DNA of 64,000 nucleotides from Flavihumibacter petaseus NBRC 106054 (GCF_000974785.1 NZ_BBWV01000001.1:1550001-1614000), one strand, 5' to 3'; counted from the stretch's first letter, positions 1 through 9,463 are shown. Notes: generated by a model from the letters alone, not told the origin. A program made the numbers and translations.

Positions 1-435
1 TTTACCCCAGATGTGCTCAATCATGAATGTAAAATAGGTTTCCATGGCTTTGCGGATCCAGCTCCTGCCCTGCCACAGGAATACATTCTTGGCTGTCTGC
101 TGGCTGATGGTACTTGCGCCATGCACGCGGTTCGGCTTCCTTTTGTTGTAATCCATTGCCTTTTCAATACTCTTCCAATCGAAACCGCTGTGATCGGCAA
201 ACAGCTGGTCCTCGGAAGAGATTACCGCAAGCCGGATGTTACGGGACATTTCCGAGCGGTCTACATAGTCCCGCTTCAGACCATACCCCCGGAACCAGTC
301 GCCCAGTTGTGTGAATGTAAAAGGGGGATCGACCCACCGCAGCAGGATAATATAGAGGAGTTGCGCAACAAAAAGAATCAGGAAGAATTTTTTCAGGAAT
401 CTCCAGGTGCGGGGTATCAAACCTTTTGTTTTCAC
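1..435 (-). CDS. mtgA: Monofunctional peptidoglycan transglycosylase (N-terminal part, cut by window edge)
   Basis: GT51 enzyme that polymerises lipid II into glycan strands at the outer face of the inner membrane. The 145 residues present show one N-terminal membrane anchor (about 13-32), then the GT51 signatures SSEDQLFADHSGFDW (73-87, catalytic Glu75) and GASTISQQTAKNVF (106-119). The anchor followed directly by GT51, with a spacing typical of MtgA, argues against a bifunctional PBP1, but the C-terminus lies outside the window, so a class A PBP is not fully excluded. Translation must begin at the GTG at 435, because a TAA lies immediately upstream in frame and no ATG occurs before residue 63. 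Confidence 0.88.
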   Translation of the reverse strand, partial: MKTKGLIPRTWRFLKKFFLILFVAQLLYIILLRWVDPPFTFTQLGDWFRGYGLKRDYVDRSEMSRNIRLAVISSEDQLFADHSGFDWKSIEKAMDYNKRKPNRVHGASTISQQTAKNVFLWQGRSWIRKAMETYFTFMIEHIWGK

Positions 436-482
436 TTAGGATGTTGACGTTTTAGGCGTCCGCAATATAGATAATTTGACCA

Positions 483-1061
483 TCACTGCGGGGTAGTCAT
501 CTTCACATAGGTGATCACATATTTTTTCCCTTCTTTTTCCTTTTTGTGATAAATCCGGTTCAACACAAAACCGCCTGCCGCCACGCCCAGCGCAATACCG
601 AGCGACTTCATATTATCCGGGTCACTGAGGGGCTCATCGAGATAAGCGCCATTGATCACATTCAACAGCGCATAGCCGGCGCCACCGATCATGAAAATGC
701 TGCCGTTTTTTACAAATTTCCAGCTTTCCTTTTTGTCCGGATATATGCTTCTGATTTCAGTATAATGGAGTTTGTGGATATAGTATCCCACCGTGTCAAC
801 TTTTGAAGTACCCAGTGTCGTGATATAAGACTGAATATTCCATTGCCGTATAAACACGGAATCATTCCTCACTGCATCAACATATCCGTCGATACGTTGC
901 CCGGAAACATGCAGAAAGCCGATGGGACTCCCCGGAAAATATACCCCCACGTGGCGGCCATTTTTCTTTTTCAGCGCGATATAATCACTCATGGTATTCG
1001 TTTGCGCGAATGCCGTCATACACAGGGCCAGGAAAATCACCAGGCTAATGGACTTACGCAT
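483..1061 (-). CDS. Secreted or membrane-associated protein of unknown function
   Basis: 192 residues and no family recognised. It begins with a clear signal peptide (about 1-19, ending AFAQ), so it is exported. A hydrophobic stretch near residues 120-138 and a second near 152-168 could be membrane segments or a glycine-rich barrel-like part. The C-terminus is basic and ends ITYVKMTTPQ. The ATG lies 9 bases after the stop of the LysE-like gene on the same strand, so the two are probably co-transcribed. No catalytic motif is visible. Confidence 0.6.
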   Translation of the reverse strand: MRKSISLVIFLALCMTAFAQTNTMSDYIALKKKNGRHVGVYFPGSPIGFLHVSGQRIDGYVDAVRNDSVFIRQWNIQSYITTLGTSKVDTVGYYIHKLHYTEIRSIYPDKKESWKFVKNGSIFMIGGAGYALLNVINGAYLDEPLSDPDNMKSLGIALGVAAGGFVLNRIYHKKEKEGKKYVITYVKMTTPQ

Positions 1062-1070
1062 GTTGTTGTT

Positions 1071-1709
1071 TTAAACTTTATCCGATAAAAAAGCCACCCC
1101 CCAGAAAAGCGCAAAGCCAAAACCAATCAGGATAAGTCCCGATATCTTGTTAATAACAGACAGGTTATGGAGCGTAAGCTTTTTTCTTAATTTTTCGGCC
1201 ATCAGCACCTTCAGCACATCCGCCACAATATTCACGGCTATACACACTGAAAAAATAATGATCCGGTCAGTCAGGCTGTGGGTGATGGAAAATGCCGTAG
1301 CATTCACCAGCCAGAACAGTATAACGCTGGGGTTCAGGGTATTGATCAGAAAGCCGGAAGTAAAGATCTTAGCCACATCCCGCTTCCGGAAACGCTGCTC
1401 TTCTCCCTGCTTTTCCATCGACAGCTTCACTTTCTTCCAGAATACATAATAAACCCCCAGCACAATAAGGAACACACTACCCACATAGCCGATGGTCTTT
1501 TTATAGGCAAGAAGGGCCGATACCCACTCCGAAAAAGCATTACTGAGAAACACCAGCAGGATGTCGCTGACCCAGACGCCGGCAACAAAACTCAATCCGC
1601 CTTCTTTCCCGTTGTTGAGACTTTGTTTGATAATAGTGAAAATGACAGGTCCGACCGATATAGCAAGAAAACTGCCCAATGCCAATCCTTTCCAAATTGC
1701 TTCTGTCAT
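1071..1709 (-). CDS. LysE family translocator
   Basis: 212 residues, the usual length for the LysE/RhtB family of inner-membrane amino-acid and metabolite exporters. It is very hydrophobic with about six membrane segments. The N-terminus has the family pattern GLALGSFLAISVGPVIFTII (small residues and a Pro in TM1), followed by a charged loop (about 88-110, KKVKLSMEKQGEEQRFRKRD) and a conserved-type NTLNPSVILFW in TM4. Substrate cannot be read from sequence. First gene of a probable two-gene unit with the exported protein downstream, divergent from corA across a 68-base gap. Confidence 0.85.
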   Translation of the reverse strand: MTEAIWKGLALGSFLAISVGPVIFTIIKQSLNNGKEGGLSFVAGVWVSDILLVFLSNAFSEWVSALLAYKKTIGYVGSVFLIVLGVYYVFWKKVKLSMEKQGEEQRFRKRDVAKIFTSGFLINTLNPSVILFWLVNATAFSITHSLTDRIIIFSVCIAVNIVADVLKVLMAEKLRKKLTLHNLSVINKISGLILIGFGFALFWGVAFLSDKV

Positions 1710-1777
1710 AGTTGGTCTGCGGGCATAAAAATAATGATTACCAGCTCATGGCAAGATTTCAATAATTTCATATTGTC

Positions 1778-2908
1778 ATGATCCAGAAATCAATAGACAG
1801 GACTATTACCCGCCAGGGCAAGCGTTACCTGAGATACCTGGGATTAAAAAACCTTTTCGGCACCAATCGGACCAAAGAGATTTTAAACGTTAATCCTACC
1901 ATTCCACCCCATCGGGAAGAAGCAGGTGAGGTCAGGGCATTCGTCTATGACTATGACGCCCAGCACCTCGAAGTGCACGATTGTGACAAGGTTGAACCCT
2001 GTTTCCGCTTCCGGCACAGCAACCGCATCAGCTGGATCAATGTTGACGGCCTCAGAAAAGCCGATGTGGAAGCTGTCTGCAATCAGTTTGGCATCCACCC
2101 CCTGCTGATAGAAGATATACTGAGCATCAACCAACGGCCTAAGATGGATGAGGTGGAAGGTGTATTGTTCTGCCTGCTGAACATGCTTTACTTCAACGAT
2201 GCAAAAGGCACCGTAGAACAGGAACAGATCAGTATTGTGCTGGGAAAGGACTTCGTCATCAGCTTCCAGGAAGACGCCTCACGGGATGTTTTTAATCCAA
2301 TCAGGGACAAGCTGAAACTGTCCACCTCCAAAATCCGGCAGCGCACTGCGGACTACCTCTGCTATGCCATGCTTGATCTCATTGTGGACAATTACTTCAT
2401 CGTGATGGAAAAGCTCGGTGCAAGAATAGAGGACCTGGAAGAACAGGTGATCCGCAACAGCAATAACCGCGCACTGGCCAGGATAAGCGCGCTCCGGAAG
2501 GAGCAAATCGTGCTGAAACGGAATATTGCGCCGGTAAGGGACCTGATCAACGGCATTATCCGCAGCGAGAGCGATTTGCTGGATGACCGCACCACCAAAT
2601 ACTTCAAAGATATCTACGACCACATCATGCAGGCCTATGATCTCAGCGAAAACTATCGCGATATCATGATCAACATGCAGGACCTGTACATCAATAATGT
2701 GAACCTGAAAATGAACGAGGTCATGAAGGTGATGGCCATTGTGACCTGTCTCATGGCGCCGGCAACAGTAATTGGTGGAATTTTTGGAATGAACTTCGAC
2801 AAGATCCCCTATCTGCATAATGATTACGGCTTTTTCATTGCCGTAGCCCTGATGCTGGCGATTCCTATTTATATGTTATGGCTGTTCAAAAAACGAGGCT
2901 GGTTCTGA
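1778..2908 (+). CDS. corA: CorA-type magnesium/cobalt transporter
   Basis: 376 residues. The long soluble N-terminal part is the cytoplasmic funnel, ending in a helical stalk (about 210-310) rich in Glu, Arg and Lys. Two C-terminal membrane helices follow (about 315-336 and 350-370), with the CorA signature GMN at about 337-339 closing TM1 (IGGIFGMNF). The periplasmic loop after GMN (DKIPYLHNDYG) is acidic, as usual. The pentameric family carries Mg2+ across the inner membrane; Mg2+, Co2+ or Zn2+ specificity cannot be told from sequence. Single gene, convergent with the GNAT gene 2 bases downstream. Confidence 0.93.
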   Translation: MIQKSIDRTITRQGKRYLRYLGLKNLFGTNRTKEILNVNPTIPPHREEAGEVRAFVYDYDAQHLEVHDCDKVEPCFRFRHSNRISWINVDGLRKADVEAVCNQFGIHPLLIEDILSINQRPKMDEVEGVLFCLLNMLYFNDAKGTVEQEQISIVLGKDFVISFQEDASRDVFNPIRDKLKLSTSKIRQRTADYLCYAMLDLIVDNYFIVMEKLGARIEDLEEQVIRNSNNRALARISALRKEQIVLKRNIAPVRDLINGIIRSESDLLDDRTTKYFKDIYDHIMQAYDLSENYRDIMINMQDLYINNVNLKMNEVMKVMAIVTCLMAPATVIGGIFGMNFDKIPYLHNDYGFFIAVALMLAIPIYMLWLFKKRGWF

Positions 2909-2910
2909 TA

Positions 2911-3354
2911 TCATTTAATATCGAACCGGTAGAACAGGTCGTTTTCCTTTAACCAGCCTTTCTTTTCGTATAAGGCCTGGGCGGGAATATTGTCCGGGGC
3001 TGTTTGCAACAGCAGCCAGCCCGCACCCTGATCGGTTGCCATGGAAACGGCTGCATCCAGCAGCCTGGAAGCGATGCCTTTACCGCGGCTGGCTTCCGCC
3101 ACAAAGAGATCGTTCAACAGCCAGGCCCGGCGCATGGAAACGGAAGAAAAAATAGGATAGAGCTGGCAAAACCCTTTCAGCTCACCTTCTTCTACGGCGA
3201 TCAGCAATGCAGATTCCTTTGCCTTCAGGCGATCCGTCAGAAAATCCGTTGCACCCTGGAGGTTGGACTTCTGGTAGTAGAACTGACGATACTGGTCAAA
3301 CAAATAGGCAGCTGCGGGAGCATCTTCAACTTCAGCCAAACGAATAGTGATCAT
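2911..3354 (-). CDS. GNAT family N-acetyltransferase
   Basis: 147 residues, one GNAT domain. The acetyl-CoA pyrophosphate loop is seen as ASRGKGIASRLLDAA (the R/Q-x-x-G-x-G/A pattern, about 89-103), followed by a motif-B-like segment NIPAQALYEKKGW near the C-terminus. Typical small cytosolic acetyltransferase; acceptor unknown. The start codon overlaps the stop of the GH3 gene by 4 bases (ATGA), so translation is probably coupled and the two products may act on related amine or acid metabolites. Confidence 0.85.
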   Translation of the reverse strand: MITIRLAEVEDAPAAAYLFDQYRQFYYQKSNLQGATDFLTDRLKAKESALLIAVEEGELKGFCQLYPIFSSVSMRRAWLLNDLFVAEASRGKGIASRLLDAAVSMATDQGAGWLLLQTAPDNIPAQALYEKKGWLKENDLFYRFDIK

Positions 3355-4874
3355 ATTTTGTTGTTTATAAACGTCTGCCAGTCCTGCAGCATATTGCCTT
3401 TCAGTACGCGGGGGAATTTGTGCTGGCCACCGACCTTTCCTTTGGAAGCGAGGAAATCCATAAAAATATGTTCCGGCAGCACCTGAAGTTTTACTTCTTT
3501 CAATGCGCTGGTTCTTTCCACTGCATAATCATCATTGAGCACCTTCAGGTGCTGATCGATCTTACTGCACAACTGGTCAGCATCAACATGATCGTCAGAG
3601 GCAACATACCACTGATGCGCAAAGAAAGTTCCATGGGGAATCCCGGCAACCGTAAATTCCGGAACGGAAACATTCATTTCTTCTGACGCCAGCTGAAGGG
3701 CACGGTTCATGTTATCCACACTGAGGTGCTCTCCCACAAGGCTGAGAAAATGTTTTGTTCTGCCGGTGATAATCACTTCACAGCGATCAACATCCGTAAA
3801 GCGAACCGTATCGCCGATCAGGTAACGCCAGGCACCCGCAGAAGTGCTGATGAGGATCGCATAGTCACGCCCTTCCTCCACTTCATGGATCATACAGGGT
3901 TCCGCAGAGGGCAGCATATTGCCTTCTGCATCGAAGTTTTCATCATCAAACGGAACAAATTCAAAAAATATATGGTCGTTGATGGACAACTTCATGCCCT
4001 TGGCATACTGCCGGTCCTGGTAGGCGATGAATCCTTCCGATGCCAGGTAGGTCTCTATATATGTCAGCGGCTTTGCAAGCAGTTTCTCAAACCCTTTCTT
4101 ATAGGGTTCGAAGGAAACACCTCCATGTACAAAAAAAGAAAGGTTCGGCCAGATATCGTGAATACTTTTCAGCTTATACCTTTCGATGATCTTTTCCATA
4201 CACATCTGGATCCAGGCCGGTACACCCACCACAAAACTGATATCCCAGTTCGGCGCCTGCTCAACGATCTCATCCAGCTTGTCGTTCCAGTCGGTCATTT
4301 TCGCGATCTTCTTGCCGGGCTTGTAAAACGGAGTAAACCAGAAGGGAACTTTTTTAGCCGTGATACCGCTGAGGTCGCCGGCATAGTAGCCGCGGCCTTT
4401 CTGAAGTTGCGTGCTTCCGCCCAGCATGAGCCATCCCTTGCCAATATTGCTGTAATGAATGCCATCATAATGACGCAGGGAAAGCAACTGCTTGATCATC
4501 ACCACGCGGTTGCCTTTCAGCAGGTCTTCGGTGATGGGAATGTATTTGCTGGCTGATTCGGAAGTACCGGATGACAGCGCGTAATATTTGATCTTGCCGG
4601 GCCAGCAGATATCCGGCTTTCCCTCGAGGGTCTTATGCCACCATTCTTTATAAATGGAATTATAGTTATAAGTGGGAACGAGTTGCTGAAATTTCTTACC
4701 CGGATGACGGCTCAGCATGATCTCGTCAAAACGATAACGCTGGCCAAACTCGGTAAAGCGGGCTTTCTTCAACAGTTTCTTCAACACCTTGAGTTGCTGC
4801 CGGCGTGGAGAACTTGCCGGCAGACGCAATGCCTTCGCAATCGTTTTGGGCAATGAAATTTCAATCAGCGCCAT
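3351..4874 (-). CDS. GH3 auxin-responsive promoter family protein (acyl-adenylating enzyme)
   Basis: 507 residues, full length for bacterial GH3 proteins, which belong to the ANL adenylating superfamily. In plants GH3 enzymes join an acid such as indole-acetate or jasmonate to an amino acid through an acyl-AMP. The ATP-binding motif is visible as YYALSSGTSESASKYIPIT (about 96-114), with a later ISTSAGAWRYLIGDTVRF segment (about 343-360) and a C-terminal lid domain around ITGRTKHFLSLVGEHLS. Role in Bacteroidota is unknown. It heads a two-gene unit with the overlapping GNAT gene. No signal peptide, so cytosolic. Confidence 0.87.
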   Translation of the reverse strand: MALIEISLPKTIAKALRLPASSPRRQQLKVLKKLLKKARFTEFGQRYRFDEIMLSRHPGKKFQQLVPTYNYNSIYKEWWHKTLEGKPDICWPGKIKYYALSSGTSESASKYIPITEDLLKGNRVVMIKQLLSLRHYDGIHYSNIGKGWLMLGGSTQLQKGRGYYAGDLSGITAKKVPFWFTPFYKPGKKIAKMTDWNDKLDEIVEQAPNWDISFVVGVPAWIQMCMEKIIERYKLKSIHDIWPNLSFFVHGGVSFEPYKKGFEKLLAKPLTYIETYLASEGFIAYQDRQYAKGMKLSINDHIFFEFVPFDDENFDAEGNMLPSAEPCMIHEVEEGRDYAILISTSAGAWRYLIGDTVRFTDVDRCEVIITGRTKHFLSLVGEHLSVDNMNRALQLASEEMNVSVPEFTVAGIPHGTFFAHQWYVASDDHVDADQLCSKIDQHLKVLNDDYAVERTSALKEVKLQVLPEHIFMDFLASKGKVGGQHKFPRVLKGNMLQDWQTFINNKI

Positions 4875-4933
4875 GCTGTGTCTTGTGCTTTAGGTAAAAG
4901 GCAAAAATACTCAATAGGTTACCAATATCGCAA

Positions 4934-6073
4934 TTATGGGGATACTACTACCGGGTTTTTTAACTTAATGTGATTGGCGGTATCTGCAGGATGGCCACTG
5001 CCGCCGATCAGGTAACGGGTACCCTGCTGACAGATCCACACATATTCGTGTACATACGGACCAGCCGATAAAAAATCTTCTACCCCATAACCGGTTCCCA
5101 ACGCTACAACCAGGTGCCGGGCTGCCCTGCGGTCATCTGCCGGCTCCCAGGTATCCGGAAGGAGTTGCGGCAATTCTTCCATGACGGCAAGATCCCCTTC
5201 AAGCCAGCAGGTACCCGATAAATGTCCCGTCAACTGCTGACCTTTCTTCCTGTTACCGGAAAAAAAGATCACCGGGTAAAGCGACATCCGCGTAAACCAG
5301 GCACTTCGGGGAAAATACTTCTGTGCAAAAAGCACCATTGCCTGGTAAAAGTGCTTCCTGCTCCGCGGGCTGGATACGGCACTTTCTCCCTTAAAATGTA
5401 TCAGACCCGGTTGCGGCAGGTAATAATTCTTCCTGCCTTGCAATTGAATCCGCCAGCTGAGATCGATATCTTCCCCGTAAAGAAAAAACCGTTCATCAAA
5501 GCCTCCTGTCTTTTCATACACCGCCCTGGAAAATGCCATGAACGCGCCGCTCAATACCGGCGCCTGCTGCAGCAACCTGGGATCCGTATCGCCCAGGTAA
5601 TACCGGTTGATCCGGGGATGTCGCGGAAACAACCGGGTAAGTCCGCTCAGTTTAAACAGGGAAGTGAGCGGATCCGGAAAGCCCCGTTTTGATTCAGCCA
5701 GGAAATTTCCTTTGCCATCCGCCATATACATCCCCACGCCTCCTGCATCCGGATGATCAGCGAGGAACTGAAGCAACTCCCTGATACCGGTAGCCGGTAA
5801 AAGCGTATCCGGATTCAGCAACAGCAGGTATTTACCCCTCGACAGGGCCAGGGCCTGGTTATTGGCATGCCCGAATCCGGCATTATGGCTGTTCTGCACA
5901 AACCGCACAGCAGGAAACCGTAAAGGAAGGTATTCCATACTGTCATCTTCCGATCCGTTATCCACCACCAATACTTCCATTTCTATTCCTTCACCTGCAC
6001 GCTGAACAGTCAGCAGGCATTGCTCGAGATATGGCGCAACATTATAATTGACAATGATAACGGACAGGAGCAT
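4934..6073 (-). CDS. Glycosyltransferase family 2 protein
   Basis: 379 residues. The N-terminal GT-A domain begins SVIIVNYNVAPYLEQCL, has the nucleotide-binding VVDNGSEDDS segment (about 35-45), the metal-site-like LLLLNPDTLLP (about 88-98) and a late FFLYGEDIDLSWRIQLQG motif (about 201-218), the pattern of rhamnosyltransferase-like GT2 enzymes. The C-terminal roughly 100 residues are unlike the core family and not recognised. It probably adds a sugar to a surface polysaccharide or lipid at the cytosolic face of the membrane. Donor and acceptor unknown. Divergent from the inositol-phosphatase-like gene. Confidence 0.87.
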   Translation of the reverse strand: MLLSVIIVNYNVAPYLEQCLLTVQRAGEGIEMEVLVVDNGSEDDSMEYLPLRFPAVRFVQNSHNAGFGHANNQALALSRGKYLLLLNPDTLLPATGIRELLQFLADHPDAGGVGMYMADGKGNFLAESKRGFPDPLTSLFKLSGLTRLFPRHPRINRYYLGDTDPRLLQQAPVLSGAFMAFSRAVYEKTGGFDERFFLYGEDIDLSWRIQLQGRKNYYLPQPGLIHFKGESAVSSPRSRKHFYQAMVLFAQKYFPRSAWFTRMSLYPVIFFSGNRKKGQQLTGHLSGTCWLEGDLAVMEELPQLLPDTWEPADDRRAARHLVVALGTGYGVEDFLSAGPYVHEYVWICQQGTRYLIGGSGHPADTANHIKLKNPVVVSP

Positions 6074-6087
6074 GAATCGAATTTATT

Positions 6088-6095
6088 TAGCTTTG
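6088..6095 (+). promoter_or_regulatory. Possible -7 promoter element (TAGCTTTG)
   Basis: TAGCTTTG matches the Bacteroidota -7 consensus TAnnTTTG and sits 4 bases before the ATG of the inositol-phosphatase-like gene. No convincing TTTG -33 partner is seen 19-21 bases upstream, so this is tentative. If real, the mRNA would be nearly leaderless. Confidence 0.35.
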
Positions 6096-6099
6096 CGGC

Positions 6100-6882
6100 A
6101 TGATCAAAGAAACGCTTTTAAATGCGACGAATGCGGGAGCTGCGGTTTTAAAGTCTTTTTTCAACAGAAAAGACCTGAGCATTTCCAACAAGGAAGGCAT
6201 AAACAACCTTGTCACAGAAGCGGATCATGCTGCAGAAAAAGCAATCATCGAAGTTATTCGTGCGGCTTTTCCGGATCACTATCTCCTCACGGAAGAAAGC
6301 GGTGAACATGCTACGGGTTCCAATTTCAAATGGATCATCGATCCGATCGACGGAACCGTCAATTTTGCCAATGGCATTCCCATCTGTTGCGTAAGCATCG
6401 GCGTGGAAAAAGACGGCAAAATGCTGATGGGTGCTGTTTATAATCCCCTCATGGGAGAATTCTTTTTTGCAGAAGCCGGCAAAGGCGCCTTTCTGAATGA
6501 CGCCCCCATCGCTGTCAGCAATAAGCGGGAGGTCATTTCCAGTTGCCTCGTAACCGGTTTCCCCTATACTTACCTTGATTCGCCCAACGGACCGCTTGAT
6601 TGCTTCGAACGCTTTATACGCAGCGGCGTTCCCGTGAGAAGACTGGGTTCCGCAGCGATCGATCTTTGCTGGGTGGCATCCGGTCGTTTCGATGGATTCT
6701 ACGAACACCTGTTACAACCCTGGGATAGCTCAGCGGGATTCCTGATGGTGCTGGAAGCCGGGGGCAACGTAACTGATTTTAAAGGTGCCCCTTATAGCCC
6801 CTACCAGCCGCACCTGCTGGCAACTAACGGCCACATACATACTGAAATGCTTCGCTGGATCAACGGCGAAACAGAAAAATAA
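6100..6882 (+). CDS. Inositol monophosphatase family protein (SuhB/CysQ-like)
   Basis: 260 residues. It has the family's Mg2+ site: TEES (about 65-68), WIIDPIDGTVNFANG (about 83-97, DPIDGT motif) and the C-terminal WDSSAGFLMVLEAGG (about 208-222). It dephosphorylates inositol-1-phosphate or a related small phosphate. The exact substrate is not set by sequence, since SuhB, HisN-like and PAP phosphatases share these motifs. It is followed after 6 bases by thiL, so both are likely in one transcript. Confidence 0.9.
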   Translation: MIKETLLNATNAGAAVLKSFFNRKDLSISNKEGINNLVTEADHAAEKAIIEVIRAAFPDHYLLTEESGEHATGSNFKWIIDPIDGTVNFANGIPICCVSIGVEKDGKMLMGAVYNPLMGEFFFAEAGKGAFLNDAPIAVSNKREVISSCLVTGFPYTYLDSPNGPLDCFERFIRSGVPVRRLGSAAIDLCWVASGRFDGFYEHLLQPWDSSAGFLMVLEAGGNVTDFKGAPYSPYQPHLLATNGHIHTEMLRWINGETEK

Positions 6883-6888
6883 GTCACA

Positions 6889-7923
6889 ATGGATAGCAGA
6901 ACAGAAATTTCCTCCCTCGGAGAGTTTGGCCTTATCGACCACCTCACCGCCAATATTGAATTCCAGAACGCGTCTTCGATACTCGGAGTTGGAGATGACG
7001 CAGCCATTGTTGATCATTTCGGCCGGCAGACCGTCGTGAGCACCGACATGCTGGTGGAAGGCGTTCACTTTGACCTGATGTACACCCCACTCAAGCACCT
7101 GGGTTATAAAAGTGTTGTGGTCAACCTGAGCGACATTTATGCCATGAACGCCACACCAACGCAGATCACCATGAGCATCGCCGTCAGCAATAAATTCAGT
7201 GTGGAAGCACTGGATGAATTTTATGAAGGGGTGTATGCAGCCTGCGAACGCTATCAGGTAGACCTGATCGGCGGTGACACCTGCACTTCCCGCACAGGGT
7301 TTGTCATCAGCGTTACCGCACTCGGTGAAGTAGCACCCGGCAGTTTTGTGCAGCGCTCCGGTGCACGGAAGGGAGACCTGATCTGCGTAAGTGGCGATCT
7401 TGGTGGTGCATTTCTCGGTCTCACGTTGCTGGAAAGGGAAAAGAAAATCTTTCTGGAACATCCTGCAGTTCAGCCGGATCTCGAAAATGAACAGTATGTG
7501 GTAGGACGTCTGTTGAAACCGGAGGCAAGGCAGGACATAATCCGGTTTTTTGAACTACAGCAGTTTCTACCCACTTCCATGATGGATATCAGCGACGGCC
7601 TTAGCTCAGAACTGTTGCATATCACGTCAAAAAGTGCACTCGGTTGTATCATTTACGAAGAAAAGCTTCCTGTTCATGAAGACGCCAGGCAGGCAGCCTT
7701 CAAATTCGGACTGGACCCGACAGCCTGTGCTTTGAGCGGCGGTGAAGATTATGAACTGTTGTTTACCATCCGCCAGGAAGACCATGATAAAATCGTGCTG
7801 AACGAACAGATCAGTGTGATCGGCTATATGACAGAACCCGAAAAAGGTTGTCATATTTATACAAAGGGTGGTAATCAGTTCAGGATCACTGCCCAGGGAT
7901 GGAACGCATTTAAAGAACAGTAG
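6889..7923 (+). CDS. thiL: Thiamine-monophosphate kinase
   Basis: 344 residues, full length. It phosphorylates thiamine monophosphate to the active cofactor thiamine diphosphate. The N-terminal half shows the AIR-synthase-like metal/nucleotide motifs GVGDDAAIVD (about 25-34), STDMLVEGVHFDL (about 48-60) and NLSDIYAMNATP (about 81-92). A GGDTCTS segment near 127-133 and DISDGLSSEL (about 228-237) complete the ThiL pattern. Second gene after the inositol-phosphatase-like gene with 6 bases between. No thiamine riboswitch is seen upstream and no other thi gene is present in the window. Confidence 0.94.
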   Translation: MDSRTEISSLGEFGLIDHLTANIEFQNASSILGVGDDAAIVDHFGRQTVVSTDMLVEGVHFDLMYTPLKHLGYKSVVVNLSDIYAMNATPTQITMSIAVSNKFSVEALDEFYEGVYAACERYQVDLIGGDTCTSRTGFVISVTALGEVAPGSFVQRSGARKGDLICVSGDLGGAFLGLTLLEREKKIFLEHPAVQPDLENEQYVVGRLLKPEARQDIIRFFELQQFLPTSMMDISDGLSSELLHITSKSALGCIIYEEKLPVHEDARQAAFKFGLDPTACALSGGEDYELLFTIRQEDHDKIVLNEQISVIGYMTEPEKGCHIYTKGGNQFRITAQGWNAFKEQ

Positions 7924-7939
7924 CACTTATCTTTATAGG

Positions 7940-9463
7940 ATGTTGCTATTGAGAACCGTCAACCGTCCGTTCATGTGGCTGCTGCTGCTGGTCCTCTTTG
8001 TCTGCAGCTGCGCCAGCAACCGAACGGCCTTTGATCCCGCCAGGAAATATGCTCCGGCAGAATTGCAGCGTGACTATACACTGTTCCGCAACATCCTGGA
8101 AGAATCTCACCCAAGTGTTACCTGGTACACCTCTCCCGATAGCATGGCCTGGTATTTCGACTGGGGCTACCGGCAGCTTGCTGACTCCCTGAATGAAAGA
8201 CAATTTCGCGCAATCCTCACTTATGTTATCTCTAAAATCAGGTGCGGACATACCAGTACACGATTCTCGAAAAAATACCTTCATTACCTCGACACAGCCA
8301 ACCTGAATTATTTTCCGCTGTCGATCAAGATCCTTGAAAACGATACCGTGTTGCTAAGCAATAACCTCCAAAGAGCCAACCAGGTACTCCCGCGCGGAAC
8401 CATGCTTACTTCCCTGAATGGTATCCCTATCAACAATTTCACAGACAGCCTCAGTAAATTCATTCCCAATGATGGTTACAATGCATCGTACCTGCGTCAG
8501 GCACTCAGCAACCGCGGTGCATTCGGCGCATGGATCAGGCTGGTCGAGGGATTTCAACCCGCCTATACACTGGGTTATCTCGATAGTACGCAGCAGGAAA
8601 AACTATTGGCATTCCGGCTGATGGAACCACCCAAAAAAGACAGCACCAAACGGAATGTAATTCCGCAGATCAAAGAAAAACTGAAACGAAGGGAAAGAAA
8701 AGAAGAGCGCCTTTTCGCAGCACGATCCATCCAGATCGATACCGGCTTATCCACCGCTTACATGACGGTGAATACGTTCAACAACGGCAACCAGCTGCAT
8801 CCTTTTTTCCGCAACAGTTTCCATGAGTTGAATAAACTGAATATCCGTCACCTCGTCATTGACATACGGGGCAATGGCGGTGGTAATGTAAACCATTCCA
8901 CCTTTCTGACCCGGCTGCTGATTGACCAGAAATTTAAGCTGGCCGACTCCCTGTATGCCGTCTCCAGGAAAAGCAAATACGGCAAGTATATTCAATACCG
9001 TTCGTTCTCCGGCTTGTTTCTTTCCATCATCACCCACCGCGATAAGAATGGCCGGTATCATTTTGGATATTACGAGCGGCATAAATTTAAACCGAGACGA
9101 AAAGATCATTTTGATGGAAACGTATACGTCCTGATGGGTCCGAATTCTTTTTCGGCTGCGGTATTGTTTGCCCAGGCAATGAAAGGACAGTCCAACGTCA
9201 TGCTGATCGGTGAAGAAACGGGAGGCGCTGCCTATGGCAATACTGCCTGGTTCATCCCCAACGTGACGTTACCGGAAACAGGCGTGCGCTTCCGGTTACC
9301 AAAATTCCGGTTGGTAATTGATAAGAACCGCCCGAAAGACGGACGGGGCGTACTACCGGATTTGGAGGTCAGGACCACCCGTGACATGTTCATCACGAAC
9401 CGGGATGGTAAAGTGGAACTCGTGCGGGAGCTCATTGAAAAACATCAGCCCAAAACGCCTTAG
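7940..9463 (+). CDS. S41 family peptidase, probable lipoprotein
   Basis: 507 residues from the ATG at 7940. A longer frame reaches back into thiL, but this start puts a hydrophobic leader (residues 9-22) at the N-terminus, followed by CSCAS, a plausible lipobox. The C-terminal tail-protease domain shows HLVIDIRGNGGG (about 304-315) and GPNSFSAAVLFAQAM (about 401-415), where the Ser in SFSAA is the expected nucleophile, then GEETGGAAYGN. The middle part is a divergent PDZ-like region. Probably acts in the periplasm on envelope proteins. The end overlaps the nagA stop by 4 bases, convergently. Confidence 0.86.
   Translation: MLLLRTVNRPFMWLLLLVLFVCSCASNRTAFDPARKYAPAELQRDYTLFRNILEESHPSVTWYTSPDSMAWYFDWGYRQLADSLNERQFRAILTYVISKIRCGHTSTRFSKKYLHYLDTANLNYFPLSIKILENDTVLLSNNLQRANQVLPRGTMLTSLNGIPINNFTDSLSKFIPNDGYNASYLRQALSNRGAFGAWIRLVEGFQPAYTLGYLDSTQQEKLLAFRLMEPPKKDSTKRNVIPQIKEKLKRRERKEERLFAARSIQIDTGLSTAYMTVNTFNNGNQLHPFFRNSFHELNKLNIRHLVIDIRGNGGGNVNHSTFLTRLLIDQKFKLADSLYAVSRKSKYGKYIQYRSFSGLFLSIITHRDKNGRYHFGYYERHKFKPRRKDHFDGNVYVLMGPNSFSAAVLFAQAMKGQSNVMLIGEETGGAAYGNTAWFIPNVTLPETGVRFRLPKFRLVIDKNRPKDGRGVLPDLEVRTTRDMFITNRDGKVELVRELIEKHQPKTP

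Noticed and set aside
3726-4556. Long open frame (276 codons) on the plus strand over the GH3 gene
   Set aside because: Antisense shadow of a well-supported GH3 gene.
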